NCBI RefSeq assembly: GCF_901709675.1
Contig: NC_051092.1
Coordinates: forward strand, 9,878,491 to 9,942,490
Source of the DNA: Syngnathus acus
Taxonomy: Eukaryota > Chordata > Actinopteri > Syngnathiformes > Syngnathidae
Direction: 5' to 3'
Length of the DNA stretch: 64,000 nucleotides
A model generated the notes under the pieces. That model saw only the letters and a program-made list of their open reading frames with translations. It ran no database searches and had not been told where the DNA came from. A program made the position numbers and the translations under genes. Below are positions 1 to 52,024 of the stretch, piece after piece. Each line of letters begins with the position of its first letter. The stretch's first letter is position 1.

Positions 1-427
1 GTGCCTGGCACTACCTTTACCACAAGTACTTTATTGCGAAGTCAAAATATACGTACGTGCAGAAAAATGTCATTATTATTACAATTATTCCCATTAAGAT
101 GAATTAATTGTCGAATATGTCTCGCTGAGATGAATAGAAGCGCACTTTATACTGGCGCTAAGATTTATTGAGTTATTAGAACTTTGATAGACAAACCATG
201 GATAACTTTCTGAGTACAAAAGCTATGCCCTTCATGAAGTATGTTAAAAACAAAAAGCATTGCTCACACCTCACAGATGACAATTTAAAATTATGTTTGA
301 AATGTGACCTCTAAAGCTTTGATGCTTTCGATGTCCACAGCTTTTGTTCAGGAACAAAATTCATAGTTGAAAATATTTAATTTGTTTTTGTTACATGCAG
401 AAAGAAAAAAATCTGTTCCCTGTAGAG

Positions 428-487
428 GTTCACTGGTTTCATAAATGCATACATACAGTTCACAGATTTCATAAATGCATACGCAGT
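428..487. repeat. 30-bp tandem duplication
   Basis: GTTCACTGGTTTCATAAATG continuing CATACATACA is followed directly by GTTCACAGATTTCATAAATG continuing CATACGCAGT. Confidence 0.8.
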
Positions 488-2420
488 GTTATCCTCACTT
501 CAAATATCTAAAGGGGTTTTATGGCTGCCAGTGGATTTTTTTTTTTCTGTAGTAGATATCCCAAATGGCTCTTTGAGTATCTAAGGTTGCCAACTCTTGG
601 TCAACTCAAGAAGTCAAGTTCTCCTTCCCCCACACGGCCTCCACAAGTAGTTCAAATATTTTGCAGTCACCATTTCAACGAGACTCTCTGTGTGGATAAT
701 TTCCATGGTGATGTCTGTTGTTCCTCGTTGCACCTATGCAATACAGTGCGAGCTGGGAATGGAACATTTGTTGCACGGTTCATATTTATTGTGATAGCCT
801 GATTTATGGATTTTAACCATAAACTGATGAAAAATGTGTTTGTACACAAATCCTGGGGCTGGTGAAAAGAAGTTTCTTTGTAGGCCGAGAGGAAAATTTG
901 GTATTTTTACATTGTTCCATTTAATAAAACATTTAATAAAAGTCTGCAAACAGAAGCAGGTCACAGAATAAAAAGTCAGGGCCACTTCACATTCTGATCT
1001 CCTTCCCTCATATTCAGGCCGTCCTTCACATGGTATGTAGCCCTGATCCTCCTAAAAAGAAGATTAACAACCCTCTGACAGAGATGTAATCTTTCTGAAA
1101 ACACAGACTATTACCATTTCAGCATGCTGCCTCAGAACTGTGGAAAATGAGTCTCAGGAATCCTTAATTGCAGTCTGTTCATGTAGGTATGCTTAGAGGA
1201 AAAGCATGCGCCTCCTGAAGGCGCATTTCTCATGAGGTTCAGGAACTGTGCTTAGCCACTGCAATATAATTAGTCACATTGTTGCTTGTGTGTTGTCATG
1301 AGATAACATTCCAACCATTTGACCTCTTACTGTTGGTTCATTTCATTACTTAGTTGACCTCCACAGTCCACAACACTGCACTTTTGTTTGTACTTACATG
1401 CACGGCAACTGGACACAGATTCATAACAAGGCAGGCCTGTTTTTGTGTTGATTTCTAAACATCCACTTCTAATTCCAGAGCTTAAGCGGTTTCAGGGAAC
1501 ATGTGTGTCCTTCAGTTCACTGCACCATGTACCCAATATCAAGTGAACCCTTTGACCATAGTGTTGCATCTGAGTGACTGACATCAGGGCCCCTCTATAG
1601 TCCAAACATTTACCTCATTACGTTGGTTGATATGCTGGAATTTGCAAGAAAAAGAACTGTCTATCTCCGTAGCCATCCATGCATCTTATTGTCCATGCTT
1701 GTGATGATCCTTTCTGGCTTTCAGTCACGCTCTGTTGACGCCACTCAGTGACGCAAGCCATCATTCAAATTATATTTAGTGAAAAGTACAGGCACAGGAA
1801 TTGGTAATCCAAGAAGTGACATCTGGCCTTCCGAGCTTATGTGATTAGCAGGGAGCCTTGCCCCTAATAGCCTCTCGGACGTTCTTCATTACCTCGCTTG
1901 GACAATCCATACCTGCAGACCATTCTGTGTTAAGTGGAATAAAAATACATCTTGATGATCATGCAGAAACATTCGTATAACAAGCGTTAATATGCAATGT
2001 AGGACACACGGAGGTGCTACATGAGCTGTAACACTTGTCAGGCTTACTGTAAACCCCCTAATGTGCACTGCAACACCACTCCTATAGCATTAGGAGCATT
2101 AAGACCAGATGACTGTAGAGATCGCGGCAATGTCCGAGCAAATTCAGAGGAGAGATGAAAATGGAACAGGAAGCGTTTGTTTAAATACAAATGGGGCAAT
2201 GTACATTATGATAGGGCGGGTAGCTTTTTACAGAACTAATCTTGATCACCACTCAGGACAAAGTGACTATTTACCCTTGGCCTCTGTGTCCTGTTCACAT
2301 AATCAATTCCACATATCCTGTATGCATGCTTTCCTCTAACGCTGATGAAAAAGTGGCAACCTTTAATCCTTCTGGGTAAACAAAAATGTTCTCTTCTTTA
2401 TATTTTAATGCATTTACATC

Positions 2421-2755
2421 ACTGGTTAGCACGTCCGCCTCACAGAGGTTGTGGGTTTGATCCCGGCGCTGGCCTTACTGTGTTGATTTTGCATGTTCTC
2501 CCTTTGCTTGCTTTCCTCTGGGTACTCCGGTTTCCTCCCACATTCCAAAACATGCCTGGTAGGCTGATTGAGCACTCCAAATTGTTTGTAGGTGTGAATG
2601 CGGAAGGTTGTTCGTCTATGTGTGCCCTGCGATTGGCTGGCAACCAGTTCAGGGTGTGGGTGTCCCCCGCCTACTGCCCAAAGTTACTTGAGATAGGCTC
2701 CAGCACGGCCCGTGACCCTCATGAGGAGAAGCGGTTCAGAAAATGGATGGATGGA
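2421..2755 (+). mobile_element. tRNA-derived SINE-like element, family A (near full length)
   Basis: The head carries an A-box-like TGGTTAGCACGTCCG and a B-box-like GGGTTTGATCCC (2453-2464). The body contains GTACTCCGGTTTCCTCCCAC and CTGCGATTGGCTGGCAACCA, well-known dispersed sequence in percomorph genomes. The 3' end is AGAAAATGGATGGATGG, a short ATGG tail. It accounts for the 191-codon open stretch here, which is not a gene. Confidence 0.8.
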
Positions 2756-3791
2756 CATTTACATCGGACAGAAATACCCTCAGACATAACTGGATCTCAC
2801 AGGCATGCACTGATAAATATGGGGGAGGGGGGGCTGCAACCCCAAAACAGTATGAGGTTTGGACTCTTGCTTCAGAACACCTTGACGTTATATCTTTGGT
2901 CTCTATCTGTAGTGTCTTGAACCAAAGGCCGCAGACATAGCAACTGCTATTTACTGGTCGACAATTTTAATGGAATTGCCTGGACACAGGTCACGTTTTT
3001 TGTATGAAATCTGCATTAAGTAACAAAGAACTGTGTAACAAAGACAACACTTTTTGGATTTATTTATTTCCGTATATGTAGACTACAATTTTTTTTTTCC
3101 AATAATGTAATTATAATGCTTTACTTAGCATATTATTTTCATTCCTCATTGGAGGGACAAAGATATTCAGCTGCCTGATAGTGATGTGGGTGGGCTCAAT
3201 TTAAGTCACCAAGTATGGCTCCTTGCCCATTAAGAGTTGCCATCAGGCATCAGTTCATCAGCATTGAAACATAATTAATTATGTGTTTCTGTCGCCAAGC
3301 AGATGGAAACACTTATTTTGTTTAGAGTCCACCTATATAGCACAACTGACTGGAAAGACCGTAGCAAGTGCAAGCTGCATATAATCTTCTCTGTGCGGTT
3401 ATAATCATTTCAATGTCACAAACAAGCCTGTTTGCAAAGGAAGGAGATAAAAAAGTGACTATTTTTGGGCAGTTGTTTGCTTGGAGAAGCTTTTGCTTAC
3501 TCTAAGGCATCTTGTTCCCAGGAGTTAAGTGCACACTTGTGCAGTTTTGCCTCTGCGTTGTTGTCATCAGGATCTGTGGTTGAGATAGAGTTCAGTTGTC
3601 TTTTCCCCAAAGTGAGTTATTGTGTCCCAATAAATGCAGCAACTGGGCTGCACAGTGAAGAATGAATTTGCAATAATTATATGGCATTTATTTGTTGCCT
3701 CGTTTGTATGTACTGTACGCTTTTGTGTCGGCGAGTCTATGTTGTATAGAAGTGTGGTGCTGCCAATGTGGAGTCAACATTTTTTGAGTGG

Positions 3792-3923
3792 CAAATACAT
3801 TCAAACATATTTGCAAATACGTTCAAACGTACTCACAAATACGTTCGAATGTACTCACAAATACGTTTGAATGTACTCGAAAATACATTCGGACGTACCT
3901 GCAAATAAGTTTCAACGTACTTG
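3792..3923. repeat. 22-bp minisatellite, six units
   Basis: Units start at 3792, 3814, 3836, 3858, 3880 and 3902. Each has a near-palindromic core of the form TACGTTCAAACGTA. They diverge by point changes only, with no length change. Confidence 0.85.
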
Positions 3924-4183
3924 GAGCTAAATGCTTCAAATGTAGCATTTTTCCGGCCTGGCATTATAGGGGAAAAAAATGCAGAACGAAATCCATGCAC
4001 AATGAAATCCTAAAATTACAAATAAACAATTTTAGTTGTTTTTTACATATTGGTATAATGTAGGCCAAATGCTTAAAATATATGTAGATATTTTTACTCG
4101 CGCATACACAAGTCAATATCCCGTAGAATTATGGTAAAATGCTGCAAACAGCATTTAGCTCCAAGTACATTCCAATGTATTTG
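3792..4183. mobile_element. MITE-like inverted-repeat element with tandem-amplified left end
   Basis: Left end: six 22-bp units (3792-3923, e.g. CAAATACGTTCAAACGTACT-CA) followed by GAGCTAAATGC (3924-3934). The right end is the exact reverse arrangement: GCATTTAGCTC (4151-4161), then one inverted unit (4162-4183). A perfect hairpin AAATGCTG-CAAA-CAGCATTT lies inside the right arm (4137-4156). There is no coding sequence and no clear target-site duplication. The transposon superfamily is not identified. Confidence 0.6.
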
Positions 4184-4308
4184 GATAAGGACATGTGATA
4201 CTCACCTTTAATGTGACATGAATGATGTTAAGATGCTGATGCTTCTACATCCAGTCTACGCTTGGTGCTTCAAGGAGCTGCCCTGACCCAAGCTTGTCTT
4301 TATTTTAA

Positions 4309-44991
<40,683 letters not shown>

Positions 44992-47900
44992 AGAAGACAC
45001 TGAAGAGGCTGACCTGGCACTGCTGCTTCCACACACCAACCACCCTGAGCCCTATCGGCAGACCCTCAACCTCACTAGTGAACAGACACCGAGGACTTTG
45101 CAATCCTCATCCAACCGCCCCATATGACTTGAAGATATGACGGAGAAAAAGAAGGAAAAAAAAGATTCACAGTTCCTCTCTAAGGGATAGACAGCTCGAG
45201 AGTTAGATTAGAACGTTACATTTCAAGGTGATTTCTTTTAATTGTTTTTCTCCAAAAAGGGCCAGCCTTTCTTTTGTTTGATCTCTTTTTGCTCGACTTC
45301 ATTTGAAAAGTAATGTCCCCTTAGTTTTACAGGGAAGTTTGAATTGTTTTTGGACAGTGCAGGATTTCAGACTTTTTTTTTCTCTTATTTGCCCATCTTA
45401 ACTGTGAGAAGGGACTGCTGAACAGGGGTTACAGACTGGAAGTTCGGAATCCCAAGATGATTGGGAGAAGGTGAAATACGGAAACCTGCTGCTCTTCAAA
45501 GATACAAAAAATATAAATATATCGATGGCCTTGAACTGTCTTAATATTTTCACACTGTTGGTGTCGAGAAAAAAGAGAAGCGACTTCTTCCACTCCACCT
45601 TCACGAGCGAGAGGCTTCTGGAAATATATCCAATGGAAGACAACAAACTTTTCTAATGTATTTATCGGTATATTTCTTTTGTGTTTCTCAAAACTTCAGT
45701 TTTAGCTATAGGTGTCTTAGCTGGGCCCCATCCATAGAATGTAGCAGTCTGCACCCATTTGTTTCTAGAACTATCAAGAAACTGTCTTTCCTCAAACCAA
45801 TAGATTAATTTGTTCCACTTTTATAATGTGATTGCACAATGTGGTTATAATGACATAGGCATGTACAACGTGATTGTGTGAGTGTGTGTGAGTGTGTGCG
45901 TGCGTGCGTGCGTGTCAGCTACTGTCAGCCATGTGTGTAGTCCACCTCCTTTAGGTTTTGTTCCCTCGTAGTGCCTTACAGATACAACAACACGATTTAC
46001 TCCACTTGGAAAGTCACGCAAGTTGTGTTGTCCTGCTTTGATAGGCTTGTGATGGGACACATTAAGCCTCTTCCAGGTGTACGCTTTGCTCCCACTGCTT
46101 CTGTGTGGTCCTTAAAGACAGCGTACTTCAGATGAGGGTGATTCATGTCATTTCATTGGGTTGATGGAGCTGAGCTCTTTTCTCCTGTGTGCATGAGATA
46201 ACCTGCCAGGGGTGTTTACCAAAGTCATTAATATTCATGATAGTTCTTCTTCTATTGTCGTTCTGAATTAAAATGCAAATAACGTATGTGGTGTAGCTGT
46301 AATAGCATGTTCTCAAAATAATTTAGTTGATCGTTTATAATCAAACATCACTGAAAAGTAGTTAATTGGAATAGAAAAAATAAACACTGATAGATTTATT
46401 GTATTTGCTACTCGCCTGGCCAAATTTGCGTTGAAATAATTTTATTTTCTGTTGAATGAGTATCTTTTAGCTGGAAATGACACAAGACAGTGGCAAAGGG
46501 AAAAAACACATCCATCATTCAAAATATTCTCCATTCGTACATTTTGAATTGTTCCGAAATATTCTGAGCAAACACAACTTTTGCATCATTTCATACGATC
46601 TTGGCATATCTAAAATATAAGAATTCTAATCAACTATCAATTTCAAATGATTAAATATGATTTGTGTTCTTGTTTTTCCCTGGTTGTATTTTTTTTAATT
46701 TATTTATTAAGAATTGGGGGGCCTGACAGAAAGTGATTGTGCCATGGTGGTAGGACGGAATTATGCAGGCGGAGAGATACAGAGGTCTCAGCTGCAGCCA
46801 AGAGATGAAGTATGGAAGGGTACTGCATAGACACAAGTGAAGGGCTGGGGTCGTTGGTTTTTAAGCACTGGTTTGTTTAGATAGAGAGTGAAGGAAACTC
46901 TATCTTTGGAATTGTACAATGGTAACAAGTTGGCACTGAGCAGGTTGATAGTAACACTGAGGCCGATTGGTTGGCAGGAGCCTGTACCTGATTGGCCATT
47001 TTGAACGCGACATGAACCCTTTTATTGCTGTCAGTGACATTATCCGACGGGATCCTACTGTAGGATATTGTGACTAGAAGGGTTGCATACACCTGGAAGG
47101 GCAAAGTTGAAACAAGTTCAGCGCAAAGCAGGTACACCACCTAGCCGATTGGGATAAACGCATTGAGAATCAACAAACAGGGCTGTCGCTTGTATTTGCT
47201 GCTTAATTTAATTTAAATTTCTTATAGCTGACGATACATACAGTCCACAGTGGCCGCATGAGAACACGTGCTGGTTTAGTGAAAGCTTTCCCTTCTTTAT
47301 CCTACACACCATAGTACTTGCATTTGATGTGATTCTTTTATTATTATTTAACAATATTTGAACTTTTTTACATGGCTGTACATGTGTTTGTTTTGGTTAG
47401 AGATTGTTGCAATAATTCTTGTGGATGTTTTATCTGAGTGTGTGTTTCAAGTCTGTCTCGCTCATTTCTACTATATTTACTATTCAGTGGAGGCGAGAAA
47501 AATTATGTCAATCATTAAATGGGACTTCATATGGGACGTTTATAATTTGAGGACCACTCTTTGGGTCAAAGGTAAACCATTGTTTCAAGAAAATGTCGTC
47601 CTCGTACTTTCTTCCTCAACACTCTCCTCAGACCCCACTAGTTCCAGCATGCAAACTACGTTGCTGGTTAACCATTTGTTAAGAATATATTACGCTATTC
47701 TCTTTTGGTTCCTTTTATAACATCTGCCATCCTAAAGGCCATTTGAGCCATGAGCACACATACAAAAGGGAGATCCATTGAAATTGTTATGAAACAGACT
47801 ACTGAAACATTCCACTGCTTGCGGGGATTTGGTATTTGGTATGCTCAACTGCTGTCCCCACCCCAGCCCACCTCTTCTCCGTTGAGTTCCCTGTTAAAAC

Positions 47901-49845
47901 GTTCTGCGTCTCCCACCAAAGAGGTCACCTTGGCAACGTGCATGCACAGCCACTGTAAGACACTCTAAGTCTTGCATTAATGCTGATTTCATGTTGAAAT
48001 GCTTTCAAATGCTTTTCTGGACATTTCAACAGCACCCCCTCTAAATAGCCATTTTACAGAACATAATCTGAGTTTTAGATTTTTGTTTTTCCCTCCCCTT
48101 ATGTCTCCGAAATATATAAATTAAGTTAATAATTTGACCTACAAATTTGATTGCCATTTATGCGATGTTTTTTGAAAACTAAGTTATGCAGTATAATGGG
48201 GTGAATCAATTTAAAAACAAAGTGACCAACAATACCTTTAAAAGCATGAATACATGCACAATATGTATGTATGTGTCACATTTGACATCCGAAATAGCTT
48301 TGGATATTTATATGTCAATTTTGCAATAATTATACACCCAGTCTTCAGAAAAAGCGCATTTGTGAAATATGTACAATATCACTGTCCTTGTGATTAGAGG
48401 TTCTATATTTTCTCAAGTTCTATAGCCAGCTAAGACATTGTGGAAGATAACTGTGTATGACGCTGTTTGTTGTCCATCATTTTGTTTCACATAACCAATG
48501 TTTTGTGTAGTATTATATAAGAAGGCGGGGGTGACAAACGTGAGAGCATCGACGTAGGACGAGTGACCTTATGATTACCAAAATGTGCTTAAGTAGTGTG
48601 CAAATTATGTTAAATTGAGCATAGTCCTGTTTGGTTAGTACTGCCAAACTCCAAAGTTTTTAAGTGTCATTTAAATTTGAGGAACTTCTGTAAGGCAGTA
48701 TTTCACTATTTTTTAAAGCTTGGCTTACCCCCATTTAATTTGTCAAAATGTTCACGTATAAATGTTTGGTGAAACACTGAGAAACATTCCAATGGGGATG
48801 GCATTATATGTCACACAATTAACATGATCATTTAAATTGGGAAAGTTGCGAATACTGCAATTTTAAATGCTTTTAGTTTCTAATATGTTTTCATTTTTCT
48901 TCAGTCAAAGACCCTTATTTGTTTTAGATTGAATCTTGTGTGGGTTAGTTATAATCTGCAATCCAGAATTTAAAATTCATGATTCTAATCAACATTTTAA
49001 AACCATGTTGACCCCCCCCCCCTAAAAAAAAAAAGGCAATGATAGTTGTCATGTTTAAAAAGTCACCAAAGGGAAATTTTAAGTGAAACTAAATACTTAT
49101 ATACAAATGGAAGACAAATTAGGGTGCTGTTATGAGACAAAAATGATGACCAACCCCAAGAGCGGTACACGCAATTCATTATAAGCTACTTGAGAGACCC
49201 ATTTTTGTCCAAGAATTGAAATAATCCAATTTGAAAGTTCATGTGTGTTGCAGTATTTCCTTGTGTACTTCTCTTTTTATTGTTTTTTGAATTGTTTATT
49301 GGAATATGCTGTCTCATTATTTTTTATTATCATGATTATTATTATTTGTTGATGTAGTGCTCTGTGTATGCCCTGCTCTCTAGCGTGTTCTAATTAAGTA
49401 TGTGATTAGGATGGATACTTTACTGGCTTTATAGAGTGTTTAAATGAATATAATGACAATGAGAAGGATTAATTAAAACACCCTAACCAGTTGCTACTAA
49501 GCGCTTGTGTTACTATTATGACATTGTGTGCTTCTGTTAATCATTTTCGTTGTAGAAAAATGGAGTGGATTTCTATTAGGCTGTGGGAAACTAATTGCAT
49601 TGGTCCAATAGAAGACTAGTTATTTGAAATGTCCTCTTTACTAACAGTCGGGTAAGGGGGGGGGCGCAATTTGGTAAACTATGTTATAGCTTGTTATTCA
49701 CTGTTACTTTTGATCATTTTTTCGGTCTCCGAGGTGAATCGAGTTATTAATGACAATTTGTATGCTCACATATGCATATTGTATATGTGAAGAAATGTAA
49801 TCACACTTTGTCTTGGATTTACAATAAACTGTTAAGTCACATGAG
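44992..49845 (+). other. hipk2: hipk2 3'UTR (inferred)
   Basis: About 4.85 kb of AT-rich, non-coding sequence after the stop codon. The longest open stretches are incoherent. The likely end is just after AATAAA at 49823. An earlier AATAAA at 46379 could give a short form. HIPK2 3'UTRs are long in mammals too. A GTGT/GTGCGTGC repeat lies at 45877-45913 and a C-run followed by an A-run at 49012-49034. The exact 3' end is inferred, not seen. Confidence 0.6.
49823..49828 (+). promoter_or_regulatory. hipk2: Poly(A) signal, probable distal site of hipk2
   Basis: Canonical AATAAA followed within 40 nt by G/T-rich sequence (TTTCTTGCGCGTGCTTTTTA). A further AATAAA at 50005 is a possible alternative. 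Confidence 0.5.
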
Positions 49846-49854
49846 TTTCTTGCG

Positions 49855-49919
49855 CGTGCTTTTTATATGTTCCTGAGGTTGATGTTGCTCGTGCTTTCTA
49901 TATGTTCCAGGGTTTGATA
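49855..49919. repeat. 35-bp imperfect tandem duplication
   Basis: CGTGCTTTTTATATGTTCCT is repeated 35 bp later as CGTGCTTTCTATATGTTCCA, both followed by GGTTGAT or GGTTTGAT. Confidence 0.75.
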
Positions 49920-50678
49920 GCTGGCAGACGACCTTGGGTTTCTGAGCACAGGTAGAATTCCTGTTGACTTGGTTCTTCCTGTATGATTTCAAAGCATATC
50001 ACCAAATAAAAATATCACAAAAAGTATTAATTACAAATGGTGATCTTGTTTTATTCACAATTTTATTTAATCCGTGTAAAATCTGGGATTGTTTGAATAA
50101 CCATAAAGCTAATATGAACACTAGAGGCAATGACTTATTCGATTGTATGAATGGCGACAGGTGGACAGGTTTATTGTACCTTTTGACAGCTAATGGAAAA
50201 GCATATATAGGTACTTGTGTTTAATTATTATTGGCTCTTTGGTTATTGTCTATGTGGATTTATAATAATGGTATATATTTGTTTATATATTTATTATCTA
50301 ATATGATCACTTTTCATGGTTCATTATTATACTATCATTATTATCTTTAGCATTATCTTTACCATGGGCGATAAATAGAGATGTAAGGGGTGGCATTTAA
50401 GTCTTGGTCGTTGTGGTGCACTCCCTTGACGCTACCACTAGATGGATACGTGCACCAAGAGGAGACACGTTAGTGACGTCAGACCACTGGTTAGTATTTT
50501 ATTTTTATTTGAGTTATTATTTATAGACATGGTGACGTCATGTCGCTGATTTGTAAATCTGCGTGTCCCCTTCATAGCTGCATTTCAAGCCACTAGTTTG
50601 GTCGACTGTGACACTAATATAAAACGTTGTACTTGACTCCTGGTTTCAGGCAAGCAGCTTATACGTAAATACAATTAT

Positions 50679-50682
<4 letters not shown>

Positions 50683-50714
<32 letters not shown>
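50683..50714. repeat. TA microsatellite
   Basis: Sixteen TA units about 150 bp upstream of the CCAAT/GC-box cluster. Confidence 0.9.
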
Positions 50715-50717
<3 letters not shown>

Positions 50718-50849
50718 AACACATAAACGTGATTTATTTTAAACTTCTCTGGCCATGTGTATTTTGCGCATCATAGCTGTGGACAATGTTGCCGTGGGAG
50801 CCGTAGACGCTTGTCTAAAAACACCCACCTCGATTGAAAAAATATTTGA

Positions 50850-50950
50850 CGAACGCGTAGCTCAGCCAATCAAAGCAAGCATTGACGGCCCTATAGACGA
50901 ATCAGACCAATCAGAAGGCGGGGCCAACACAATCCTTGTCCGAGACTCGA
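50850..50950 (+). promoter_or_regulatory. Putative promoter of the KIAA1549-family gene
   Basis: Two CCAAT boxes (50866-50870 and 50907-50911) and a GC/Sp1 box GGCGGGGCC (50917-50925) cluster about 1 kb upstream of the first coding exon. The surrounding DNA is more CpG-rich than the neighbouring AT-rich sequence. No TATA box is suitably placed. This is inferred from motif clustering and gene position only. Confidence 0.4.
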
Positions 50951-51891
50951 GACGATAACTGCAATCACTAAAGTGTCAAAATGATGCTGGCTGCCAACAT
51001 GTTTTCTTTTTAACATAATTAACTTTGACATAGGCAGGTTAGCACGCTGATGTTCCCATGGCTACTTTCTGGTTCCTGCATTTGATTTTTTCCTAACCCA
51101 GACAAAGGATTTCATTGAGCTTTCACCGTGTTTTTGGTAAGTCTGCATGTGCCGCAGCTATGAGCTGCCTAATTAGGGGGGATCGTTCTTTCTTTGATTT
51201 TAAAGAAGGCTTTTGGCTATTGTGGTAACGATAACGATTTTTGCACATTACCGGGGATTTAGTTGTATTGAATGCTGCTAGCCGCTTGCGTCTACATAGC
51301 TTGCGAGTGACGAGAGGGGATGTAGGGCAGAAGATAGAGACGACTGTCACTGCATGTGTGCAATGGGAGAGACCGACATAGGAGCAAGCAATGTCGCACT
51401 TTTGTCATCTTAAGCCTTGCAAAATCAAACTACTGAATTATGTATGCATTTATTTCAACATTAGGTCATTATGAGTGGGCGTAGTGACATCTCAACCTAA
51501 AGTCCATAGTGTGTCAACAGGACCTGTTATAGAAAGCTATTGGGCACGTGGTGTACGATGTCATGTACACTAAGTTAAACTCAAGAGGTTCGATGCATAC
51601 CCTTTAGTAGGCTACATGCGTTGGCAAACTGGCAAATACTGTTTTACAAAGAAAATCTCAATGAAACCCATTGCTCCCAACGCAGTAGCCATTGTTATGA
51701 ACTTTAAATATGTAGGTAGTGGTCAAACAGAGTTGACCTTTCAATTTTCACATTGTTTGTTTCCAGCAAGTCACGCACATGTTTTGCCAGAGGAAGACTC
51801 CTACCTAAAAAAAATCCCACGAGGCCCCGTCCCTTTGGATGAAACTTCTCTATAACTGGCTGAAATGCCTTGACCTTAACGCCAACATATA

Positions 51892-52024
51892 ATGGCAGGA
51901 CTAGTCTCCGTTGTGGGTTTGGTGGTGATGGTCAAGACCTCCATGGACACCCACGGCCCTGGAACAGTGATTCTTGGGATGACCCTGTTGATAAACATGA
52001 TAGCAGCGGACTCACCTGTTGCAG
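51892..52024 (+). CDS. kiaa1549: KIAA1549-family exon 1: signal-sequence exon
   Basis: ATG at 51892 has A at -3 and G at +4, with an in-frame TAA just upstream (51877-51879). It encodes 44 codons plus one base, and the donor GCAG|GTAAGG leaves phase 1. The large exon needs exactly that phase, making SPVADESLS across the junction; human KIAA1549 has APDELS after its signal peptide. Two hydrophobic stretches are visible, residues 4-14 and 25-39 ([15 protein letters not shown]). The second resembles a signal core ending in Ala-Ala. I infer this is the first coding exon; no homologue of so variable a sequence can be confirmed by eye. Confidence 0.65.

Larger units (their letters stand above)
49846..51766. 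other. Intergenic region between hipk2 and the KIAA1549-family gene
   Basis: Contains a 35-bp imperfect tandem duplication directly after the hipk2 poly(A) signal (49855-49919), a TA microsatellite (50683-50714) and a promoter-like CCAAT/GC-box cluster (50866-50925). Short open stretches at 50755-50958 and 51616-51855 show no family resemblance. Part of this interval may be 5'UTR of the downstream gene. Confidence 0.55.

Noticed and set aside
2345-2920. 191-codon open stretch, plus strand
   Set aside because: It runs through the family-A SINE-like element, and its protein is a translation of that repeat (PPHRGCGFDPGAG and similar).
47358-47720. 120-codon open stretch in the hipk2 3'UTR
   Set aside because: Hydrophobic, AT-rich translation with no family resemblance, inside a UTR; consistent with chance.
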